A stretch of DNA of 64,000 nt from CAVTJL01 sp963828215 (lineage in GTDB: Bacteria; Pseudomonadota; Alphaproteobacteria; Geminicoccales; Geminicoccaceae). Below are positions 28,260-37,618 of this stretch, one piece after another. The notes under the pieces are model-generated. The model was not told where the DNA came from. It saw only the letters and a list, made by a program, of their open reading frames with translations, and ran no database searches. The stretch lies in assembly GCA_963828215.1 (NCBI GenBank), contig CAWHFO010000052.1:62001-126000 (forward strand), read 5' to 3'. A program made the translations under genes and the position numbers. Within the stretch, counting starts at the first letter, position 1. Each line of letters opens with the position of its first letter.

Positions 28260-28886
28260 TCAGGCGGCCTGCCGCAAGAAATGGCCGATCTGGCCGAGCC
28301 CGGTCGGGTGCCGCTCGAAGGCGAGGCCGAGCCGCGAGGCGGCCGCCTGGGCCTTGGCCTCGACGGCCGGGTCGTCGCTCTGGGCCAGCCAGACGACGCG
28401 CCGATAGTTCTCGAAGTAGAGCGGCAGCAGCTCGGGATGGCGGTCCAGGCCCAGCCCCCGCCAGACCAGGGTCTCGAACTGACGGGCCAGGAAGTCGGTG
28501 AGGTAGAAGGTGCCCGGCTCGGCCTCCGCGAGCGCCTCGAACACGGCATCGCCGGCATAGAACGCATAGCAGTGCGGCCCGGCGATGCGGGGCACGCCTT
28601 CCTCGGCCAGCACCCGGTCGAGCTCGCCGCCGGTGCCGCAGTCGCCATAGAGGACCAGGAGCCGCGCATAGTGCGGGCGCCAGCGCCGGATCGCCTGCCG
28701 CACCCGCTCGGGGATTCCGGCAGGACGGTTGTGCAGCGAGGCCGGCAGGCAGCGTATGTCGATCGCCCCGAGGCGGCTGGCGGCGATCACGGCCCGCAGC
28801 TCGCGGGCGAGGGCGCCGCAGGCGATGACGAGGGTACGGCCGCCCCCCGCCTCGCCGGACGGTGCGGTCGGCGGCGGCGCGGTCAC
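28260..28886 (-). CDS. DUF1638 domain protein of the corrinoid cluster
   Basis: 208 residues. DUF1638 features are LVIACGALARELRAVI, LHNRPAGIPERVR, LVLYGDCGTGGELD and AGPHCYAFYAG. The conserved Cys in the last two could bind a metal or thiol ligand. The GTG start at 28886 overlaps the TGA of the corrinoid protein gene (GTGA), so the two are translationally coupled. Function is unknown. Constant association with corrinoid proteins and RACo suggests it helps load, handle or transfer methyl groups or cofactor. Confidence 0.85.
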   Translation of the reverse strand: MTAPPPTAPSGEAGGGRTLVIACGALARELRAVIAASRLGAIDIRCLPASLHNRPAGIPERVRQAIRRWRPHYARLLVLYGDCGTGGELDRVLAEEGVPRIAGPHCYAFYAGDAVFEALAEAEPGTFYLTDFLARQFETLVWRGLGLDRHPELLPLYFENYRRVVWLAQSDDPAVEAKAQAAASRLGLAFERHPTGLGQIGHFLRQAA

Positions 28887-29590
28887 GCGGAGACGGCCTG
28901 CTGGTTGTGGCGCTTGGCCATGTAGCGCTTGGCCGTCTCGACCGCGACGGACGCGTCGCGGCAATAGGCATCGGCGCCCACCGCCTGGGCGAAGCTCTCG
29001 TTCAGGGGGGCGCCACCCACGAGCACCACATAGTCGTCGCGGATGCCGGTCTCGATCATCGTGTCGATGACGATCTTCATGTAGGGCATGGTGGTCGTCA
29101 GCAGGGCCGACATGCCGAGGATGTCGGCCTTGTGCTCCTTCAAGGCGCTCAGATACTTGTCGACGTCGCAGTTGACGCCGAGGTTCACCACCTCGAAGCC
29201 GGCGCCCTCCATCATCATCGCGACCAGGTTCTTGCCGATGTCGTGGATATCGCCCTTGACGGTGCCGATCACCATCTTGCCGACGGTGGGCGCCCCGGTC
29301 TCGGCCAGGAGCGGCCGGAGGATCGCCATCCCGCCCTTCATGGCGTTGGCCGAGAGCAGCACCTCGGGAACGAACAGGATGCCGTCCCGGAAGTCGATGC
29401 CGACGATCGTCATGCCGGCGACCAGGGCCTCGGTGAGGGTGGCGTACGGCTCCCAGCCCCGCTCCAGCAGGATCCTGACGCCCTCCTCGACCTCGGCCTT
29501 GAGACCGTCATAGAGGTCGTCCTGGATCTGCTTGACGAGCTCGTCGTCGTCCAGCTCGCGAAGGTCGAGATCGCCGCCCAACTCGCTCAT
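28883..29590 (-). CDS. Corrinoid-binding methyl-carrier protein (MtbC/MttC-like)
   Basis: 235 residues. A helical cap domain (residues 15-100) is followed by a Rossmann B12-binding domain. The cobalt-ligand motif is TVKGDIHDIGKN, His116 being the lower axial ligand, then GMSALLTTTMPYM and VLVGGAPL. Such proteins shuttle a methyl group from a substrate-specific methyltransferase (MttB/MtgB-type) to an acceptor such as tetrahydrofolate. The methyltransferases themselves are not in this window, so they must be encoded elsewhere. It is the first gene of the operon, with an inverted repeat about 65 bases upstream. Confidence 0.92.
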   Translation of the reverse strand: MSELGGDLDLRELDDDELVKQIQDDLYDGLKAEVEEGVRILLERGWEPYATLTEALVAGMTIVGIDFRDGILFVPEVLLSANAMKGGMAILRPLLAETGAPTVGKMVIGTVKGDIHDIGKNLVAMMMEGAGFEVVNLGVNCDVDKYLSALKEHKADILGMSALLTTTMPYMKIVIDTMIETGIRDDYVVLVGGAPLNESFAQAVGADAYCRDASVAVETAKRYMAKRHNQQAVSA

Positions 29591-29655
29591 CACCGTCTCC
29601 GTCCGACCGGAACCCATCGCCCTGGTCCCGCCTTAGCGAGGCGCCGTTGCCACAC

Positions 29656-29685
29656 TTGCGATGGAGCGACCCACCGCCATCGCAA
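29656..29685. repeat. 9-bp perfect inverted repeat upstream of the corrinoid operon
   Basis: TTGCGATGG (29656-29664) is repeated inverted as CCATCGCAA (29677-29685), with a 12-base spacer. It lies in the 169-base divergent gap, 66 bases upstream of the corrinoid gene start and 75 bases upstream of the EF-hand gene start. The spacing (21 bases centre to centre, two helical turns) fits an operator for a dimeric regulator. Confidence 0.55.
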
Positions 29686-29759
29686 TGCGACAGGAGGATC
29701 GGTCGGGGCCCTACCGTGGTGCAGCACGATTCGCGATATCTGGCTCGATCAGCGATGTG

Positions 29760-30257
29760 ATGCGTCTGTACCCGATACGGTGGGAGCTGCATCGGGCGGT
29801 GCGACAGTCCTTCGAGCGGCCGGCGGCGGCCCTCATCGCCGCCCTTCTCCTGGCCGGCTGCGCGGCGGCCGAGGCCCCGCCGCAGGTGTCACCGCCCCCT
29901 GCCGTCGGCAAGGGTCAGCCGGTGAGCGCCGCAGCGTGGGCCAGCGCCACGCCCTTCATCTTCGAGGCTCTCGATCGCAGCGGCGACGGGGCTCTCACGC
30001 CCGAGGAGATCGAGGCAGTCACGGGGAAGGGCCGGATCGACGGTCTCTCGCCGATCCCCGAGATCGAGCTCCGGGGCCTTCTCGCCTATGGCGACCGCAA
30101 CGGTGACGGCCGGATCGACGCCCAGGAGCTCAGCTTCTTCCGCACCCGGGTCTTCGTCCTTCTCGACCGCAATCGCGACGCCCGGCTCGACCGCGGAGAG
30201 CTCGAGGTGGCGGACATCGTCGTGGGCTATGCCTATCGGTCGTGGCTGCCCCCCTGA
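29760..30257 (+). CDS. EF-hand lipoprotein
   Basis: 165 residues. After a basic start, the segment AALIAALLLAGCAAAE forms a lipoprotein signal with a lipobox Cys. Three EF-hand calcium loops follow: DRSGDGALTPEE, DRNGDGRIDAQE and DRNRDARLDRGE. The first two have good ligand positions; the third is poorer. It is probably an envelope calcium-binding protein of unknown role. The ATG at 29760 is chosen because it leaves a normal signal peptide; an in-frame upstream ATG at 29661 would bury it. Confidence 0.75.
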   Translation: MRLYPIRWELHRAVRQSFERPAAALIAALLLAGCAAAEAPPQVSPPPAVGKGQPVSAAAWASATPFIFEALDRSGDGALTPEEIEAVTGKGRIDGLSPIPEIELRGLLAYGDRNGDGRIDAQELSFFRTRVFVLLDRNRDARLDRGELEVADIVVGYAYRSWLPP

Positions 30258-30347
30258 TCCGGCCGGAGCCGGGCGGGCAGGCGGCATTGCGGGAGCAGCG
30301 CCAGGTCGCCTACCATCGCTGCCGTACCGTTGCGGCACGAAGGACCC

Positions 30348-31343
30348 ATGGAACCGCCTTTTCTCCTCTTTCTCGGCGACGTCGCCGACCAGCTCGCCGC
30401 CAAGACGGCGCACGGAATCAAGGACTGGCGGCCGGAGCGCTGCTTCGGCCAGCTCCGCCTCCCGGGCTGCAAGGCCGATCTCGGCATCCAGGACGTGAGC
30501 GTGGCCCAGGCCAAGGAGGCGGGGTGCCGCACCATGATCGTCGGCGTCGCCAACTCGGGCGGCTTCATGGCGGACCACTGGGTAGCCCCAATCGTCCAGG
30601 CGATCGAGGCGGGCATGGACATCGCCTCGGGCCTGCATCAGCGGCTGGGGGACGTGCCGGCGATCGCCGAGGCGGCAGGCCGGTGCGGCGTCCGGCTCTT
30701 CGACGTGCGCCATCCCACCCAGCGCTTCGCGACCGCGACCGGGGTGAAGCGCAGCGGCAAGCGGGTCCTGACAGTCGGCACCGACTGCTCCTGCGGCAAG
30801 AAATACACGGCGCTGGCGCTCGAGAAGGAGATGCGCGCCCGCGGCATGAAGGCGACCTTCCGCGGCACGGGCCAGACCGGGATCATGATCTCCGGCGACG
30901 GTGTCGCCATCGACGCGGTGGTCGCCGACTTCATCTCCGGTGCCGTCGAATGGCTGAGCCCGGCGAACGAGCCCGACCACTGGGACGTCATCGAGGGCCA
31001 GGGCTCGCTCTTCCACCCCGCCTTCGCCGGGGTGACGCTCGGCCTCCTCCACGGCGCCCAGCCCGACGCCCTGGTTCTCTGCCACGAGCCCACCCGCACC
31101 CACATGCGTGGCCTTCGCCACCAGCCCCTGCCGGGTCTCCGCGAGTGCCTGGATGCCTGCCTCCTGGCCGCCCGTCTCACCAACAAGGGCGTGACGGCCG
31201 TGGGCATCGCCGTGAATACCGCCAGGCTCGATGCCGGCGAGCGGGACGCCTACCTGACCCGGGTGTCGGAGGAGATGGGGCTGCCGGCGGTGGACCCGAT
31301 CGTCACCGGCGTCGGCCCGATCGTCGACCGGCTCGCCGGCTAG
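30348..31343 (+). CDS. dgcN: DUF1611 protein, DgcN-like N-acetyltransferase of D-glutamate catabolism
   Basis: 331 residues. The P-loop-like motif is VGTDCSCGKKYTALAL, with VIEGQGSLFHPAFAG and LCHEPTRTHMRGL downstream; these mark the DUF1611 family. DgcN proteins act with DgcA to turn D-glutamate into the L-form via N-acetyl-D-glutamate: DgcN acetylates, DgcA racemises. The next gene, 4 bases later, is a DgcA-like enzyme, which supports the assignment. The ATG at 30348 is used. Family membership is clear; the reaction is by homology. Confidence 0.85.
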   Translation: MEPPFLLFLGDVADQLAAKTAHGIKDWRPERCFGQLRLPGCKADLGIQDVSVAQAKEAGCRTMIVGVANSGGFMADHWVAPIVQAIEAGMDIASGLHQRLGDVPAIAEAAGRCGVRLFDVRHPTQRFATATGVKRSGKRVLTVGTDCSCGKKYTALALEKEMRARGMKATFRGTGQTGIMISGDGVAIDAVVADFISGAVEWLSPANEPDHWDVIEGQGSLFHPAFAGVTLGLLHGAQPDALVLCHEPTRTHMRGLRHQPLPGLRECLDACLLAARLTNKGVTAVGIAVNTARLDAGERDAYLTRVSEEMGLPAVDPIVTGVGPIVDRLAG

Positions 31344-31347
31344 CGCC

Positions 31348-32343
31348 ATGGCGAGCCCCAGCGCCCGCCGCCTCGTCGCCCGCCACGAGGTCTTTCCGAT
31401 CCAGGGCAGCTTCAGGATCAGCCGCGGCTCGCGCACCGAGGCGCATGTCGTCCTCGTCGAGATCGCCGAGGCCGGCGCCATCGGCCGCGGCGAGTGCGTG
31501 CCCTATCCGCGCTACGGCGAGAGCGTCGAGCAGACCCTGGGCGTCATCGAGGGCGTCCGGGCGTTGATCGAGGAGGGCGGCACGCGCGCCGAGCTGCAGA
31601 TCGCCCTCGGTGCCGGGGCCGCGCGCAACGCGCTCGACTGTGCCTTGTGGGACCTCGAGGCGAAGCTCTCCGGCCGGCCCGTCTGGCGGCTGGCCGGGCT
31701 CGAGGCGCCGCAGCCGCTGACCACCGCCTACACGATCTCGCTGGGCACGCCGGAGACCATGGCCGAGGCGGCGGCGCTGGCTGCCGACCGGCCGCTGCTG
31801 AAGGTGAAGCTCGGTGGCGAGGGCGACGTCGAGCGCGTGCGCGCCGTCCGTGCCGCGGCCCCGGACGCGCGGCTGGTCGTCGACGCCAACGAGGCCTGGA
31901 CGCCTGCGATGGTCCTGCCCTACGGCGAGGCGCTGGCCCGGCTGGGTGTCGAGCTGATCGAGCAGCCGCTGCCGGCCGGCGAGGACGGGCCGCTCGCCGA
32001 GATGGCGAGGCCCGTGCCGCTGGGCGCGGACGAGAGCTGCCATACCCTGGACGGGCTGTCCGAGCTCAGGCGATGCTACGACGTCGTCAACATCAAGCTC
32101 GACAAGACGGGCGGCCTCACCGAGGCGTTGGCCATGGCCCGAGAGGCGCGGCGGCTGGGCTTCGGGATCATGCTCGGCTGCATGGTCGGCACCAGTCTCG
32201 CCATGGCGCCCTCGACCCTGCTCGGCGGCATGGCGCGCTTCGTCGATCTCGACGGTCCCCTCCTCCTCGCCCGCGATCGGGAGCCGGGGCTCCGCTTCAC
32301 CGGCAGCGTCCTCGCACCGCCGCCTCCAGGCCTCTGGGGCTAA
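31348..32343 (+). CDS. dgcA: N-acetyl-D-glutamate racemase DgcA (enolase superfamily, dipeptide-epimerase-like)
   Basis: 331 residues with the muconate-lactonising/enolase barrel. Acid-base lysines lie in LLKVKLGG (Lys152 and Lys154) and NIKLDKTGG (Lys250). Metal ligands are Asp179 (VVDANEAW), Glu205 (LIEQPLP) and Asp228 (GADESC). The same scaffold serves L-Ala-D/L-Glu epimerases, so that is the alternative, but direct pairing with a DUF1611 gene favours DgcA. Acts in the cytoplasm. Confidence 0.87.
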   Translation: MASPSARRLVARHEVFPIQGSFRISRGSRTEAHVVLVEIAEAGAIGRGECVPYPRYGESVEQTLGVIEGVRALIEEGGTRAELQIALGAGAARNALDCALWDLEAKLSGRPVWRLAGLEAPQPLTTAYTISLGTPETMAEAAALAADRPLLKVKLGGEGDVERVRAVRAAAPDARLVVDANEAWTPAMVLPYGEALARLGVELIEQPLPAGEDGPLAEMARPVPLGADESCHTLDGLSELRRCYDVVNIKLDKTGGLTEALAMAREARRLGFGIMLGCMVGTSLAMAPSTLLGGMARFVDLDGPLLLARDREPGLRFTGSVLAPPPPGLWG

Positions 32344-32347
32344 GCGC

Positions 32348-33532
32348 TCAAGGCCTGAAGAAATAGAGGCGGTCGTCGGCCTGCACGGCGGCCAGCCCGC
32401 CGCTCGCATCCAGGGCCACCGCGTAGCCGAAATCGGTCATGGTCTTCGGTGTCGGCGGTGCCAACCGGGCCTGGAGCTGCCAGGACGTCCCGTCGGCCGA
32501 GCCCGCATAGAGATAGGCGATCCCGCAGCGGGGCAACGTCGTCGCACACTCCGCGCGAGGTGCGCCGATCAGGAGGCGGCGGCCGTCGGCGCTGAGCCCG
32601 ACCGCCTCGCCGAAGCCGCCGGCCTCGGCCTCGGGCGGCTCGATGCGGGCGGCGCGCTTCCAGTCCGGCCCGGCCCTGACGACGACGTAGACCGACTGGT
32701 CGCTGCCGATCGCCAGGACCCGGGCGTCCGGCGTCAGGGCGAGCGTCTCGCCGAAGGTTCCCTCGCTCGCGGTCGCCGGCTCGAGGGTGCTCGCCAGCAC
32801 CCAGCCCTCGGGCTGGTCGGTGAAGACCAGAAGCTGGCCGGGATCTCCGGTCAGGCCGTGGCCGCCGGTCACCACGACCGCGGCCCCGTCCGTAACGCCG
32901 ACCGCGCCGCCGAAGGCCACGTTGTAGATGGCGGGGTCCGGCTCCTTGAAGATGCCGCGCAGCTTCCAGCCCGTGCCCTGCTCCTGGAAAAGCTGGGCCG
33001 TGCCGCAGCGATCCGCGGGAACGCCGACGCGGCAGTCGTAGTTGAGCGCGCCGATCACGGCGGTGCGGCCATCGGGCGAGAGAGCCACGGCCGGCGGGGC
33101 CGGATGGTCGTAGCCCTTGCTGCCCTCGAGAACCGGCTCGCCCGCCGACTCGATGCCGTCGCTCCCCACACGATAGATCCTGCCCCGGGCGCTGCCGTAG
33201 GCGTGGATCAGGATGGTGCTGCCGTCGGAGGACATGGTGGCGACCGTCGGCACGCAACCCACGGCATCCGAGTTCCGGGCCAGGAGGTCGGCGATCGGTC
33301 GCGGCTGGCCCGTTCCCAGGTCGTAGAGGCGCAGCCGCCAGCAGCCATCCGGGGCTCGTGCCATCGTCGCCAGCCTGGAGCCGTCGCCGCTCAGGCCGTC
33401 GCCGATGATGGTCTCGCCGGACTCCAGCACGGCGGTCGGCTTCGGCGCCGCCGGAGGCTCGGCCCCAGCGGCCGTCGCGGCGGCGGCAAGGGCGCAGGCG
33501 GCGGCAAGGGCGAGGCGGCGGAGAAGGGGCAT
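32348..33532 (-). CDS. Secreted beta-propeller-like protein of unknown function
   Basis: 394 residues. A signal peptide (RRLALAAACALAAAATAAGA) is followed by repeated beta motifs of the type ALSPDGRTAVIGAL, ALTPDARVLAIGSD and GLSADGRRLLIGAP. These recur roughly every 50-60 residues, as in WD40-like or FG-GAP propellers. Several Cys pairs could form disulfides (DCRVGVPADRCG, ECATTLPRCG). It is probably periplasmic; no enzymatic residues are recognisable. It faces dgcA tail to tail with only 4 bases between. Confidence 0.7.
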   Translation of the reverse strand: MPLLRRLALAAACALAAAATAAGAEPPAAPKPTAVLESGETIIGDGLSGDGSRLATMARAPDGCWRLRLYDLGTGQPRPIADLLARNSDAVGCVPTVATMSSDGSTILIHAYGSARGRIYRVGSDGIESAGEPVLEGSKGYDHPAPPAVALSPDGRTAVIGALNYDCRVGVPADRCGTAQLFQEQGTGWKLRGIFKEPDPAIYNVAFGGAVGVTDGAAVVVTGGHGLTGDPGQLLVFTDQPEGWVLASTLEPATASEGTFGETLALTPDARVLAIGSDQSVYVVVRAGPDWKRAARIEPPEAEAGGFGEAVGLSADGRRLLIGAPRAECATTLPRCGIAYLYAGSADGTSWQLQARLAPPTPKTMTDFGYAVALDASGGLAAVQADDRLYFFRP

Positions 33533-33624
33533 CCGAGGCTCCTGGGGGCAATGGTGGCGGCGATGGCCCGCAGCAATAGGCGAGGCCCGCCGGCCAGGGC
33601 AAGGCGCCTCCGGTGCCCCGCTCC

Positions 33625-35471
33625 TCAGCCGCCGGCTGCGGGCTCCGGCCGCATCGTCGCCGTGGCGGCACCTCGCGGGGCCGGCGGCAGGGGCTCCGGC
33701 CCCGGGTCGGCATAGCCCGCCAGCCGCAGCTCCGGCGGCGGATCGGCCTCCTCGGGAATGGCACAGACGCCCCGGTCCGCGAGCCAATGGCCGAGCGTAG
33801 GGGACGAGGTGATCCAGGCCACCGGTGCCGCCAGCACCAGGCCCGTGACCATCGGCACGAGCCAGGGCAGCGCCGCCGGCACGACCAGCCAGGCGACCCC
33901 CGTCAGCAGCCCGCCCAGCAGCGTGGGCACCCAGAGGCCTCTACAGGCCTCGACGAGGCCGACCTCCCGCAGCGACCGGCTCTGGGCCCCCCAGACGACG
34001 GTCCGGCCGAACAGCACCATGCCGGCGATGAAGAGGCTCTGCATCACCGCCATCACCGGCGAGATCAGCAGGGAGAAAAGAAGCTCGACGGCGGTCGAGC
34101 CGACGATCCTCGGCGCGCCGCCATAGGCCCGGCGGAGCTCGGGAGAGAGGAGCGTCTGGGCCACGCCGGCGAGCTTCGGCGCGAAGCTCATGGTCAGCAT
34201 CGTGGCGAAAAGGCCGACGCCGACGGCGAAAACATCCTTTGTCCAGAAGGCTGCCGGCGGCGCCGCCGCTCGCGGTGCCGAGCGCGGGGAGCACGGCCTG
34301 GGTCATGCCGAGCAGGACGAAGGCGAGCCAGGCGGGCGCTGCGGCATACATGAGGATCGCCAGGAGAAGCTGCAGGCGGCCGAGCGGCCTCACGCCCGGC
34401 AGGCCGAGCAGCCGCGGACATACTGCATGTTGCCCTGGCACCAGCGGAGGTCGCGCTTGAGGAAGTCGGGCAGGCTCGGCGGGCTCTCCTCGAAGCTGCC
34501 ATGCTCGTCCGGCAGGACGCGGACCTCGTAGCCGGCGCGGCGCATCAGGACGGCCTCGACCTGGTCGTGGCTGAGGACGCGGCCGCCGAAGGGGGGACGG
34601 CCGGGGAGGGTCGGCAGGCGGCAATGCGCGCGGAACGGGGCGAGGCGGAGGATCGCATTGTGGCCCCAGTAGGGTCCCCCGTCGCCCTGCCACCAGGCGC
34701 TGCCCGTGGTGTAGGAGCGCATGCCGTGGCGCATCCCGAACTGGAAGAGCCGGGCGAAGGCGCTCCGGCTCGGCAGGCCGGTGACGAGCGTCTGGAGGAT
34801 GCCCAGCCTCGGGTGGGCATCCATCAGCCGGACCAGACGCGTCAGCGCCGGCCCGGTCATCAGGCTGTCGGCGTCCAGGACGACCATATAGTCGAAGCGG
34901 TCCCCGACCCTCTCGATGAGCTCCCAGAGATTGCCGGTCTTGTGCCCTCCGTTGCCGGCGCGGCGCCGGTAGACGAGGCGCCCGGGGCGCGGACCTCGGC
35001 CTGCCAGGCGGCGAAGCGCCGGGCCTCGTCCTCGGCGATCTCGGGGCTCTGCGTGTCGCTGAGCAGGAAGACCTCGAAGCGGTCGCCGTCGCCGGTGGCA
35101 TCCAGGCTCTCGACCGTGGTCCTGAGATGGCGGACGACCCGCTCGGGGTCCTCCTCGAAGACCGGCATCACGAGCGCGGTCCGGCCGCGCAGCGGCGTCT
35201 CCCCGTCGAGGTCGCGCACGAGCGGCATCACCACGGCGACCGGGTCGGGTGCGAAGTGGAGGATCAACAGTCCGATGACGGCGTTCCAGAAGCCGATCAC
35301 CGTCCAGGGCAAGGTGACGAGAAAGGCCGTCAGCATCAGAAGGTCGACGATGCCGAGCCCATCGGCCGCCAGCACATAGGCGAGTGCTGCGAGCGCAGCC
35401 GCCATCGTCGCAAGAACCAGGCCCGCAAAGACCAGCCGGCGCCGCGTCAGCCCAATGCCGACGGCGGACAT
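33625..35471 (-). CDS. opgH: Glucans biosynthesis glucosyltransferase H (frameshifted in three places)
   Basis: Inner-membrane family 2 glycosyltransferase making the backbone of osmoregulated periplasmic glucans from UDP-glucose. Conserved pieces are ALVMPVFEEDPERV, RLVYRRRAGNGGHKTGN, the DxD-type VVLDADSLM, LSHDQVEAVLMRRAGYEV and the QxxRW-like RDLRWCQGNMQY, all in order. Several C-terminal membrane helices follow (LLLAILMYAAAPAWLAFVLL and VELLFSLLISPVMAVMQSLF). Frame breaks lie near 34985, 34425 and 34265. Joining them gives about 614 residues. The ATG at 35471 is the start. No opgG is next to it. Confidence 0.88.
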
Positions 35472-35632
35472 CCGCGGACAGCAGCGATCGGCTCAACGAC
35501 GTCTCCCTCGCGCAAGTCCCTGGCTGGCAGCGCAACGAGCCACAGGCATTTGTTCGCTGGGGCCGGCCCAACGGATTAGCCGGTCCGATCAGCGGCGCTC
35601 CAGACACGCTCCAGTGAGGGGGAGACCGACCT

Positions 35633-36403
35633 TCAGGCGGCGGTGTAGCCGCCGTCGATCAGGATCGTCTGGCCGTTGATGAGGTCCGAGGCCGAGGAGG
35701 CGAGGAAGAGGACGAGGTCGGCGACCTCGATCGGCTTGCCGAAGCGGCCGGCCGGGATCTTGGCGCGCATCGGATCGCCGCGGGCCGGGTCGCCCCACAC
35801 CTGCTCGCCCATCGGCGTGAGGATCACGGTCGGCAGGACGGCGTTGGCCTGGACATTGTGCCGCGCCCATTCGAGGCACATGACCCTGGTCAGCGCGTTG
35901 AGGCCGTTCTTGGACGCCGCATAGGCGCCGTGCAGCTCGAGCGCCACCACGCTGGTCTGCGAGGTGACGTTGATGATCTTGCCCCGCCGCTGGGCGATCA
36001 TGGCGGGCGCCAGCGCCTGGGCCAGGAGAAAGGGTGCCCGCAGGTTGACGGCCTGACAGCGGTCCCAGTCCTGGACACACGTCTCGATGATCGGCTCGAC
36101 GACCGCGATGCCGGCATTGTTGACCAGGATGTCGATCGTGCCGAACGCCTCCTGCGCCCGGAGCGCGGCGAGGCGCGGCCCGTCGACGCTCGCCATCTCG
36201 GCCTCGACGACGAGACAGCGACGCCCCTTGGCCTCGACAGCCGCGCGGGCCTCCTCCAGGCCTGCCTGGTCCCGCGCCACGGCCACGATGTCGGCGCCGG
36301 CATCGGCCAGGACCTTGCAGATCTCGAGACCGATGCCCTTGGAGGCGCCGGTCACGAGGGCCTTCTTCCCCGTCAACGAGAACCTTTCGATGAACTCGGC
36401 CAT
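35633..36403 (-). CDS. SDR-family oxidoreductase
   Basis: 256 residues, classical short-chain dehydrogenase. Cofactor motif VTGASKGIGLEI (TGxxxGIG), structural NNAG (LVNNAGIAVV), and catalytic Ser and Tyr-x-x-x-Lys in VTSQTSVVALELHGAYAASK. The C-terminal SSASDLINGQTILIDGGYT is typical of sugar or polyol dehydrogenases. It lies 41 bases downstream of a zinc-dependent dehydrogenase on the same strand. The pair probably handles successive oxidation steps of a sugar alcohol or sugar acid. Confidence 0.9.
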   Translation of the reverse strand: MAEFIERFSLTGKKALVTGASKGIGLEICKVLADAGADIVAVARDQAGLEEARAAVEAKGRRCLVVEAEMASVDGPRLAALRAQEAFGTIDILVNNAGIAVVEPIIETCVQDWDRCQAVNLRAPFLLAQALAPAMIAQRRGKIINVTSQTSVVALELHGAYAASKNGLNALTRVMCLEWARHNVQANAVLPTVILTPMGEQVWGDPARGDPMRAKIPAGRFGKPIEVADLVLFLASSASDLINGQTILIDGGYTAA

Positions 36404-36444
36404 CGCGCTCTTCTCCCTGATTGCCCCCGATCTGTGGCCTGCGC

Positions 36445-37468
36445 CTACCCTCCAGGATGGAGGATGGCCTTGACGATTCCGCCCTCGCGCGCGGCCTGCA
36501 TCGCGAAGGCGTCGGCGGCGCGGTCGAGCGGAAAATGGTGGGTGGCGAGGCGGCGGACATTGACCCGGCCGCGCCGGACGAGCTCGATGGCCCGGGGATA
36601 GACGTGGCCCATGCGCCGCGCGAACTTGACCGACAGGCCCTTGCGGCGGGCCAGGGAGGCGGCAAGCGCGTAGCGGTCCCCTTCGGGGATGCCGATCAGC
36701 ACGCAGCGGCCGCCGATCCGTGCCGCCTCGGCCGCGAGCTGGAAGCCCTCGGGCCGATCCGTCGCCTCGAGCACGAGATCGACACCACGGCCGCCGGTCG
36801 TCTCCTGGAGCTCGGCCATGGCAGGCGACGGCGGCATCGGCGCCGAGCTCCAGGGCGGCGGCGCGTCGCTCGGCCACCGGCTCGACGCCGATCATCGTGC
36901 CGACGCCGGCGACCCTGGCGACCTGCAGCGCCAAGAGACCGATGGCGCCGCAGCCGATGACGGCACAGGTCTCGAGCAGGCGCGGCTTGGCGAGGTCGAT
37001 CGCATGGACGGCCACGCCCAAGGGCTCGAGCATCGCCGCATCGGTCGCATCGAAACCGTCGGGGACCGGGAAGAGCGCCTCGGGCCTGACGGCGATGACT
37101 CTCGCCATGGCGCCCTGATGGGGCGGGGCGCCCTTGAAGACCACGTCGGGGCAGAGATTGACGTGGCCGCGGTGGCACCATTCGCACGTGCCACAGGGTG
37201 TCGCGGGATCGACCGCCACGAGCGTGCCGGCTGCGATGCCGTGGTCGCCGCTGCTCCCGGCGAGGACACGGCCGGCGAACTCGTGGCCGGGCACGAAGCC
37301 CTGCTCGACCACCTGCGCGCCGATCGCCCCTTCGAGGTAGTAGTGGAGGTCGCTGCCGCAGATCCCGACCGCCTCGACCTCGACGAGCAGCTCGTCGCCA
37401 CGCGGCACCGGCCGCTGCAGCTCGCCGATCTCGACCGTCCGGATTCCGCGGATGAACGCCGCCTGCAT
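36445..37468 (-). CDS. Zinc-dependent medium-chain alcohol/polyol dehydrogenase (frameshifted)
   Basis: About 340 residues. The catalytic zinc site has the Cys of VGICGSDLHYY, the His-Glu of PGHEFAGRVL and a later Glu. The structural zinc has four Cys in the region CGTCEWCHRGHVNLC. The NAD fold is VIGCGAIGLLALQVA. A single extra base near 36830 breaks the frame; removing it joins GADAAVA to MAELQETTGGRGVDLVLEA. This is the sorbitol/threonine dehydrogenase-like branch; substrate unknown. The start is ATG at 37468. It probably shares a transcript with the SDR gene. Confidence 0.9.
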
Positions 37469-37618
37469 GCCCCCGGGCCCAATCTGCGCGGCCGGCGCCG
37501 CGCGGTCGCCGAACGGCCCAAGAGTCGGCAGAAGCCGGCGAAAGGCAAGAGCCTAACCGGGCTCCACCCGCCGCGGACAGCCTCCGGGTGGCGCCGAGGC
37601 CCGCAGGGGCCGCTCGCC

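Noticed and set aside
29591..29759. Cobalamin riboswitch upstream of the corrinoid operon
   Set aside because: The 169-base gap is too short for one, and only a simple 9-bp inverted repeat is visible, without a recognisable B12 box.
35464..35625. Possible N-terminal extension of opgH beyond 35471
   Set aside because: The frame upstream gives no membrane or family sequence, and ATG at 35471 is followed directly by a basic start and the first helix.
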